Below, in pieces: positions 5,709 through 10,819 of a stretch of 10,819 nt of DNA. The notes beneath the pieces are model-generated. The model had not been told where the DNA came from. It did no database searches and saw nothing but the letters and a program-made list of their open reading frames with translations. Origin of the DNA: Flavobacterium sp. UBA807 (GTDB lineage: Bacteria > Bacteroidota > Bacteroidia > Flavobacteriales > Flavobacteriaceae). Both the position numbers and the translations under genes were made by a program. The stretch covers positions 1-10,819 of the forward strand of contig DBIH01000005.1 of NCBI GenBank assembly GCA_002296885.1. Reading direction: 5' to 3'. Each line of letters opens with the position of its first letter. Position 1 is the first letter of the stretch.

Positions 5709-6218
5709 TTATTTTTTGATTGGAACTGCTGGCATATTCGAATTCCAGCAATCGCGAAGCAGTTTCCATTTTCCATCTTCCATTTTGTAAACTTCGATAG
5801 ATTTCCCTTCATCAATCACTTTTCCGTCTTTTCCAGTCATTGACCACGAATTTTCTGCAGTCAGATTTGTATCATTTCCCCAAAGTTCAACAAGGCTAAT
5901 TTTAATTTGAGGCGTATCTCCTTTAAACCATTCGGTAAAGGATTTTTGAATAGCCGGTCTTCCTTCAACTGCTTTGTCGTTTGGCGCCATAAATTTGGCG
6001 TCAGTTGCATAACAATTCGCAAGCCCGACAGAGTCTTTTGAGTTGAAAGCTTTTTCGAATTCGGCGTAACCTGCTTCAACCGTAGTTTTAGCAGTGGCCA
6101 AATCAAATGCGGCTTTTGCCGGTTCGGCAGGAGCCGGAGCTTCTTCGGCCTTTTTACAGCTGATGGCAGTAATTATCAATAGGGCAAAGGCAATGGTTAA
6201 AAATTGGATTTTTTTCAT
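5709..6218 (-). CDS. Putative lipoprotein with DUF4440/SnoaL-like (NTF2-fold) domain
   Basis: This 169-residue protein has a signal peptide ending at Cys21 (TAISC), then KKAEE and an Ala/Pro/Glu-rich linker (24-37). An NTF2-like domain covers about 45-160, with YAEFEKAFNSKDSVGLANCYATDA, a pattern typical of DUF4440 and SnoaL-like proteins, and ending in GKWKLLRDCWNS. The fold forms a cone-shaped pocket used for very different roles, so substrate and function cannot be given. Acidic and Lys residues just after the Cys could influence surface export of the lipoprotein, as in other Bacteroidota, but this is only a hint. It is monocistronic by layout, with its own terminator downstream and the lpd terminator upstream. 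Confidence 0.8.
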   Translation of the reverse strand: MKKIQFLTIAFALLIITAISCKKAEEAPAPAEPAKAAFDLATAKTTVEAGYAEFEKAFNSKDSVGLANCYATDAKFMAPNDKAVEGRPAIQKSFTEWFKGDTPQIKISLVELWGNDTNLTAENSWSMTGKDGKVIDEGKSIEVYKMEDGKWKLLRDCWNSNMPAVPIKK

Positions 6219-6308
6219 AAATTATAAATTTTAAGGATTAGTTTTTTTGACTATTAAATTTATAAAATATTGATTTTCAATTAACATTGCTACAAAATAG
6301 TTTTAAAC

Positions 6309-6337
6309 AAAAAAACCCAACCGAATGATTGGGATTT
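6309..6337 (-). terminator. Rho-independent terminator of lpd
   Basis: CCCAA (6316-6320) pairs with TTGGG (6329-6333), extended by AAA/TTT across one unpaired A. On the minus strand it is followed by a run of seven T. It begins 19 bases past the lpd stop codon. The rest of the 137-bp gap before the lipoprotein gene is A/T-rich, with only a weak TAAATTTA promoter candidate at 6255-6262. Confidence 0.75.
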
Positions 6338-6355
6338 GACTTTGTAATTTGATGA

Positions 6356-7744
6356 TTACAAGTGAATCACTTCGCCATAAGCATCGGCAACCGCTTCCAT
6401 AACCGCTTCGCTCATTGTTGGATGCGGATGGATTGCTTTTAGGATTTCATGACCTGTAGTTTCCAGTTTACGGGCAACTACAGCTTCGGCAATCATATCG
6501 GTAACACCGGCACCAATCATGTGACAACCCAACCATTCGCCGTATTTAGCATCGAAAATTACTTTTACGAAACCGTCAGGCGTTCCGGCTGCTTTAGCTT
6601 TTCCGGATGCTGTGAATGGGAATTTTCCAATTTTTAATTCATAACCTTTTTCCTTTGCTGCTTTTTCGGTTAAACCAACAGAAGCAATTTCGGGAGTGGC
6701 ATACGTACAGCCCGGAACATTTCCGTAATCGATTGGTTCTACATGCAATCCTTTTATTTTTTCTACGCAGTTAATTCCTTCTGCTGAAGCAACGTGAGCC
6801 AATGCCTGACCCGGCGTAACATCACCAATGGCATAATAACCCGGAACGTTGGTTTGCGAATAGGCATCGACTAAGATTTTGTCTTTGTCGGTTTTGATAC
6901 CAACTTCTTCAAGCCCAATATTTTCGATGTTGGTTTTGATACCCACTGCTGAAAGTAAAATGTCAGCTTCAAGGATTTCTTCCCCTTTTGCTGTTTTCAC
7001 AAATGCTTTTACACCTTTTCCTGAAGTATCGATTTTCTCAACAGTAGAGCTTGTCATTACGTTTATTCCCGATTTTTTCATCGAACGTTCGAATTGTTTT
7101 GAGATGTCTTCATCTTCCACCGGAACAACATTTGGCATAAATTCTACCACTGTAACTTCAGTTCCCATCGAATTATAAAAATGTGCAAACTCAACACCAA
7201 TAGCTCCTGAGCCCACAACAATCATTTTCTTTGGCTGTGATGGCAATGTCATTGCCTGTCTGTAACCAATAACTTTTACACCATCCTGCGGCAGATTTGG
7301 CAGCTCACGCGAACGTGCACCGGTGGCAATGATGATATGGTCTGCGGAATATTCGGTTGTTACACCTTTATCATTAGTAACATCAACTTTCTTGCCCGGT
7401 TTTATTTTTCCGAAACCATCAATGACGTCAATTTTATTTTTCTTCATCAGGAACTGGACACCTTTGCTCATTCCGTCGGCTACATCTCTTGAACGTTTTA
7501 CAACGGCAGAAAAATCCTTGTCGAATTCCTTTACGGTCAAACCATAATCAGAAGCATGTTTTAGGTAATCAAAAACCTGAGCCGATTTTAGAAGCGCTTT
7601 TGTTGGGATACAGCCCCAATTTAGGCATATACCGCCAAGGTTTTCCTTTTCGATAACGGCTACTTTAAAGCCCAATTGTGATGCACGGATTGCAGTAACA
7701 TAACCACCCGGACCACTTCCTAAAACAATAATATCGTATTTCAT
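6356..7744 (-). CDS. lpdA: Dihydrolipoyl dehydrogenase (E3)
   Basis: This 462-residue flavoprotein is of normal family length. An FAD-binding GSGPGGY (9-15) opens the protein, followed by the redox-active disulfide GGICLNWGCIPTK (Cys40 and Cys45). The NAD-binding motif GSGAIGVEF lies mid-protein, a second FAD contact is AIGDVT, and the C-terminal dimer interface has HPHPTMSEA, giving the catalytic pair His441-Glu446. It reoxidises the dihydrolipoyl groups of 2-oxoacid dehydrogenase complexes or of the glycine cleavage system, making NADH. No E1 or E2 gene is nearby, so which complex it serves cannot be told. It follows the ABC exporter gene by 57 bases with no visible terminator between them. 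A weak box TAAATTCG (7776-7783) could give its own promoter. Confidence 0.97.
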   Translation of the reverse strand: MKYDIIVLGSGPGGYVTAIRASQLGFKVAVIEKENLGGICLNWGCIPTKALLKSAQVFDYLKHASDYGLTVKEFDKDFSAVVKRSRDVADGMSKGVQFLMKKNKIDVIDGFGKIKPGKKVDVTNDKGVTTEYSADHIIIATGARSRELPNLPQDGVKVIGYRQAMTLPSQPKKMIVVGSGAIGVEFAHFYNSMGTEVTVVEFMPNVVPVEDEDISKQFERSMKKSGINVMTSSTVEKIDTSGKGVKAFVKTAKGEEILEADILLSAVGIKTNIENIGLEEVGIKTDKDKILVDAYSQTNVPGYYAIGDVTPGQALAHVASAEGINCVEKIKGLHVEPIDYGNVPGCTYATPEIASVGLTEKAAKEKGYELKIGKFPFTASGKAKAAGTPDGFVKVIFDAKYGEWLGCHMIGAGVTDMIAEAVVARKLETTGHEILKAIHPHPTMSEAVMEAVADAYGEVIHL

Positions 7745-7801
7745 AATAGCGTAATTTCTAAATTATTTGAGACTGCGAATTTATGGATTTATTTTGAAAG
7801 T

Positions 7802-9556
7802 TTAGCTCTCAACAGCAAATTGAGATTCGTATAAATTTTTATAATATCCTCCTGTTTTGGCAACCAATTCCTGATGTGTGCCTTCTTCTACGATTTGACC
7901 TTTATCCATCACAATGATTTTGTCGGCATTGATGACAGTTGCCAAACGGTGCGCAATGATAATAGAAGTCCTGCCCTGAGTAATCTTTTCGGTTGCTTTC
8001 TGAATCAGTTCTTCGCTGTAGGTATCAATAGATGAGGTTGCTTCGTCGAGAATCAATATGCTCGGATTGCTCATATAGGCACGGAGAAAAGCAATTAGTT
8101 GCCGTTGTCCGGAAGATAACATCAGTCCCCGCTCTTTTACATCGTGGTCATAACCGTCGGGAAGGCTTTTAATGAATTTATGAATCCCAATTTTTTTGGC
8201 GGCTTCAATGACATCTTCTCGTGAAATAGCCGGATTGTTCAAAGTGATGTTGTTATGTATGGTATCAGCAAAAAGAAATACATCCTGCAATACAACTGCT
8301 ATTTGTCTGCGAAGGCTTTCCAGTTCAAAATCGATTATGTTTTGTTCATCGATATAAATCGAACCGGAATTGATTTCGTAAAAACGATTTAAAAGATTGA
8401 TGATGGTTGATTTTCCTGCGCCGGTTGCACCAACAATTGCAACAGTTTCACCGGCATTGACTTTAAGGTTGATGCCTTTTAGCACTTCTTCATTGTCAAT
8501 ATAACTAAAACGGACATTTTCAAAACGGATATTGCCCTTAAAATGTTCGGCTTTTTTGGTTCCGTTGTCTTGAACATCTTCATCAGAATCCAAAATATCA
8601 AAAACCCTGTTGGCGGCAATCATTCCCATTTGCATTTCATTGAATTTATCTGCAATCTGACGCAGTGGATTGAAAAGCATCCCAATAAACATCGTATAGG
8701 AAATCATCTGGCCAACGGTTGTGAATGGATTTCCATTGACAATCTGCATACCACCATATAAAATTACAGCTCCCAAAGTTATTGATGAAATGATATCGGC
8801 AATAGGGAAGAAGATGGAGTTATACAGAATGTTTTTTATCCAAGCCTGATTGTGCTTTTGATTGATTTCCTTAAACTTTTCGAATTCAATGTCTTCGCGA
8901 TTGAAAAGCTGTACGATTTTCATTCCGGTTACACGCTCCTGAACAAAGACATTCAGATTGTTCACCTGCGTTCTTACTTCTTCAAACGCAACCTGCATTT
9001 TGCGCTGAAAAACACGCGTGATGTAAACGAGAATTGGCATAGCAACCACAACAATCATTGAAAGATGCCAATTCATATAGAACATTACGATCAGGCATAC
9101 GAACATTTTAAGTAAATCACTGAAAATCATGAACAATCCCTGACTAAAGATTCTTGCTATTTGTTCAATGTCAGAGACAGAACGTGTTACCAGCATTCCG
9201 ACAGGTGAAATATCAAAATATTTCATCCTGAATGTCATCAGATGGTTGAATAATTTAATTCGGATGTCTTTGATAATGTCCTGCCCAAGCCAGTTTGCCC
9301 AATACACAAAAAAGAATTGCGACAATGTTTCCATTAGCAGCATAATTCCCATTATGACGACATAGATCAGCAGCCCTGATTTACTTGCGGTCTTAATATA
9401 ACTGTCGACCGTTACTTTCAATAAAAAAGGCCTCAGAGCTGCAAAAAGCGCCAATAAAAAAGCAAATAGAATAACACCATAATACCTAAATTTATAGGGT
9501 TTAGTGTATTTTAAAATCTGTTTGAATAATTTTATGTCAAATGCTTTTGCCTGCAT
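7802..9556 (-). CDS. ABC exporter, fused membrane and ATPase domains (MsbA/MdlB-like half transporter)
   Basis: The 584 residues have the normal length of a half exporter. Six membrane helices span about 24-300 (roughly 24-45, 63-86, 140-160, 163-180, 245-268 and 281-300). The nucleotide-binding domain follows with Walker A GATGAGKST (376-384), the Q-loop at Gln424, the signature LSSGQ (480-484), Walker B LILDE with Glu505, the D-loop SSID and H-loop His536. All catalytic residues are present, so a homodimer would have two working sites. Substrates in this family include lipids, lipid A core and drugs; the sequence alone does not say which. The start is six bases after the truA stop, so they are probably co-transcribed, and lpd follows downstream. 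Confidence 0.95.
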   Translation of the reverse strand: MQAKAFDIKLFKQILKYTKPYKFRYYGVILFAFLLALFAALRPFLLKVTVDSYIKTASKSGLLIYVVIMGIMLLMETLSQFFFVYWANWLGQDIIKDIRIKLFNHLMTFRMKYFDISPVGMLVTRSVSDIEQIARIFSQGLFMIFSDLLKMFVCLIVMFYMNWHLSMIVVVAMPILVYITRVFQRKMQVAFEEVRTQVNNLNVFVQERVTGMKIVQLFNREDIEFEKFKEINQKHNQAWIKNILYNSIFFPIADIISSITLGAVILYGGMQIVNGNPFTTVGQMISYTMFIGMLFNPLRQIADKFNEMQMGMIAANRVFDILDSDEDVQDNGTKKAEHFKGNIRFENVRFSYIDNEEVLKGINLKVNAGETVAIVGATGAGKSTIINLLNRFYEINSGSIYIDEQNIIDFELESLRRQIAVVLQDVFLFADTIHNNITLNNPAISREDVIEAAKKIGIHKFIKSLPDGYDHDVKERGLMLSSGQRQLIAFLRAYMSNPSILILDEATSSIDTYSEELIQKATEKITQGRTSIIIAHRLATVINADKIIVMDKGQIVEEGTHQELVAKTGGYYKNLYESQFAVES

Positions 9557-9562
9557 CTTTGT

Positions 9563-10315
9563 TTATTTAGAATTTAAAATAGTATCAAAATCGTAATCAA
9601 TTTTGACTAAATATAAACCGTGTGCTGGAACCGAAAAACCTGCTTCACCGCGGTCTTTGCTTTCTATTATTTTTTCAAAATCTGTCAGATTTATTTTTCC
9701 GGTTCCGATGTTGATCATAGTGCCCACAATGGCGCGGACCATATTCCGCAGAAACCTGTCAGCCGAAATAGTGAACACAATCCTGTTACCGATTTGTCTC
9801 CAATATGCTTCAAAAATAACACAGTTAAATGTCCGGACATCCGTATTGGTTTTTGAAAAACATTCAAAATCATTGTATCTGAAAAGCAACTGACAAGCCT
9901 CATTCATTTTATCCAAATCCAATGCATTATGATATAGCCAGCTATCGTCGTTTTCAAAAGCATCTTTCATCGTATGAATGTGATATTCATAAGTTCTTCT
10001 GGTAGCATCAAAACGCGCATGTGCTTGGTCGGTAACTTTTATGATGTTGTAAATGACAATGTCTTTTGGTAAAAATGAGTTGAGTTTCTGAATTAAATGT
10101 GGTGCATCGATTTCATTCTCAAAATCAAAATGAGCAAACATTTGTTTGGCATGAACACCGGTATCGGTTCGGCCTGCCCCAACAATATCGATATCCGTTT
10201 TTAGCAACATCGATAAAGCTTTATTAAGTGTTTCCTGAACAGAAGTGGCATTAGGTTGGTATTGCCAGCCGTGATAATTTGTTCCTTTATACGCTAATTC
10301 GATAAAATATCTCAA
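9563..10315 (-). CDS. truA: tRNA pseudouridine(38-40) synthase TruA
   Basis: This enzyme isomerises uridines 38-40 in the anticodon arm of many tRNAs. The family motif GAGRTDTGVHA is present, with the catalytic Asp at residue 51 in the numbering used here. RYFIELAYKGTNYHGWQ opens the domain, and RFLRNMVRAIVGTMINIG is the conserved C-terminal half. I chose a TTG start at 10315, giving 250 residues beginning (M)RYFIELAYKG, as in related TruA proteins. A longer frame begins with GTG at 10342, but that codon overlaps the last base of a perfect TAACTTTG promoter box and would not be inside the transcript. There is no ATG between the two. It is followed six bases later by the ABC exporter gene. Confidence 0.95.
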   Translation of the reverse strand: MRYFIELAYKGTNYHGWQYQPNATSVQETLNKALSMLLKTDIDIVGAGRTDTGVHAKQMFAHFDFENEIDAPHLIQKLNSFLPKDIVIYNIIKVTDQAHARFDATRRTYEYHIHTMKDAFENDDSWLYHNALDLDKMNEACQLLFRYNDFECFSKTNTDVRTFNCVIFEAYWRQIGNRIVFTISADRFLRNMVRAIVGTMINIGTGKINLTDFEKIIESKDRGEAGFSVPAHGLYLVKIDYDFDTILNSK

Positions 10316-10341
10316 TGTTGAAGTGCCTGAATTTTGAAGCA

Positions 10342-10349
10342 CAAAGTTA
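10342..10349 (-). promoter_or_regulatory. Bacteroidota -7 promoter box for truA
   Basis: The minus strand reads TAACTTTG, a perfect TAnnTTTG. Transcription would start near 10336, leaving a leader of about 20 bases to TTG 10315. A TTTC about 17 bases upstream is a weak -33 candidate. This decides against the GTG 10342 start. Confidence 0.5.
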
Positions 10350-10379
10350 CAAAGATTTTATGTTGGGAAAGCTTAAAGT

Positions 10380-10819
10380 TTAGTTGGCTTTTGCCTTCTT
10401 TTTTTTATCCCATACTTTATATGCAATCGGGAATACCATCATCCAAAGCATTGACAAGCTTTTTAATTCCGGATCGGATATTATGTTATAGGTTATGATA
10501 ATTAAAATTGCAGATACTGAAAAACCAATCACAGCAATTTTTCTTTTGTGTAAATCTTTTTTATGTTCGGTCAAATCGGTATTCAAACGAATTGAGGTAT
10601 TATTTACAATGTAATGGTATAAAATAAATTGTGCAATTACACAGAATAAAATCATGAAGAGATAAATGAAAAATGGAAGCATTTCTCCTTTAGCTCTTGT
10701 AATTATAGAAGCTGTAAATGGAAATAGCCCTATAAAAAACAACAAAATCATGTTGCGAATCACCAATCCTTTGTCATAATCCTTGAGAATACTAAACATT
10801 TTCAGATGCTGAAACCAAA
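10380..10819 (-). CDS. TMEM175/DUF1211-type membrane protein, C-terminal half only (N-terminus beyond window)
   Basis: The frame is open to the right edge: before the Met at 10799 it reads W-F-Q-H-L-K. This upstream part matters, because W..H...F......D..L...N...L followed by FPF is, by eye, the start of the second half of the TMEM175 (DUF1211) family of potassium-channel-like proteins. Counting from the 10799 Met, helices lie at about 16-32, 41-64, 88-106 and 114-128, and the tail is Lys-rich (KKKKAK). The Met at 10799 is therefore probably internal, and the first repeat with its expected RxxxFSD motif lies outside the window. If that half is absent, this would be a short unknown membrane protein. 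It ends 37 bases before the truA promoter box region. Confidence 0.65.
   Translation of the reverse strand, partial: WFQHLKMFSILKDYDKGLVIRNMILLFFIGLFPFTASIITRAKGEMLPFFIYLFMILFCVIAQFILYHYIVNNTSIRLNTDLTEHKKDLHKRKIAVIGFSVSAILIIITYNIISDPELKSLSMLWMMVFPIAYKVWDKKKKAKAN

Noticed and set aside
5566..5815. Short minus-strand frames overlapping the 3' end of the DUF4440 gene and the GC-rich element
   Set aside because: They overlap a real lipoprotein gene in another frame and cross its terminator, and their composition is not protein-like.
6879..7178. 99-codon plus-strand frame opposite lpd
   Set aside because: It is antisense to dihydrolipoyl dehydrogenase. Its Ser/Thr/Ile-rich sequence is typical of the reverse frame of a conserved gene.
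9603..9893. Two overlapping plus-strand frames opposite truA
   Set aside because: They lie antisense to conserved TruA regions, and neither resembles a known protein.

Overview
The window looks like an ordinary chromosomal segment of a Flavobacterium-like member of the Bacteroidota. The evidence is AT-rich DNA, a recognisable GldI gliding-motility lipoprotein, Bacteroidota-type promoters resembling TAnnTTTG with few Shine-Dalgarno sequences, lipoproteins with short signal peptides, and A/T-rich intergenic repeats with a 9-bp period. I see no phage, transposase, CRISPR, rRNA or tRNA.

Layout. Positions 1-2412 (minus strand) hold a tight three-gene unit: nrnA-like DHH phosphoesterase, then gldI, then a lipoprotein carrying a cyclophilin domain followed by an FKBP domain, cut by the left window edge. 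Positions 2473-3598 (minus) hold rluF followed one base later by the fluoride channel gene crcB. A 148-bp divergent intergenic region then leads to the only plus-strand genes: cyanophycinase (3747-4619) and a type-2 isoaspartyl peptidase/asparaginase (4720-5565). Between these two lies a self-complementary array of 9-bp units. A structured GC-rich element and a terminator (5593-5691) separate them from a convergent minus-strand run: a DUF4440/SnoaL-like lipoprotein (5709-6218), dihydrolipoyl dehydrogenase (6356-7744), an MsbA-like ABC exporter (7802-9556), tRNA pseudouridine synthase TruA (9563-10315) and the C-terminal half of a TMEM175/DUF1211-type membrane protein that runs off the right edge.

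How the genes work together. Cyanophycinase cuts cyanophycin into beta-Asp-Arg dipeptides, and the isoaspartyl peptidase can split these into Asp and Arg, so the pair reads as a cytoplasmic cyanophycin breakdown module. No synthetase gene is in the window. The nrnA-gldI-PPIase unit joins nanoRNA/pAp turnover with two envelope peptidyl-prolyl isomerases, one tied to gliding and type IX secretion. The remaining genes are housekeeping.

No clearly new biological system is visible. The most interesting points are the dual-family immunophilin, the two period-9 intergenic arrays, the branched GC-rich element and the compact promoters lying 4-6 nt from start codons. No stretch longer than 300 bases lacks a gene.
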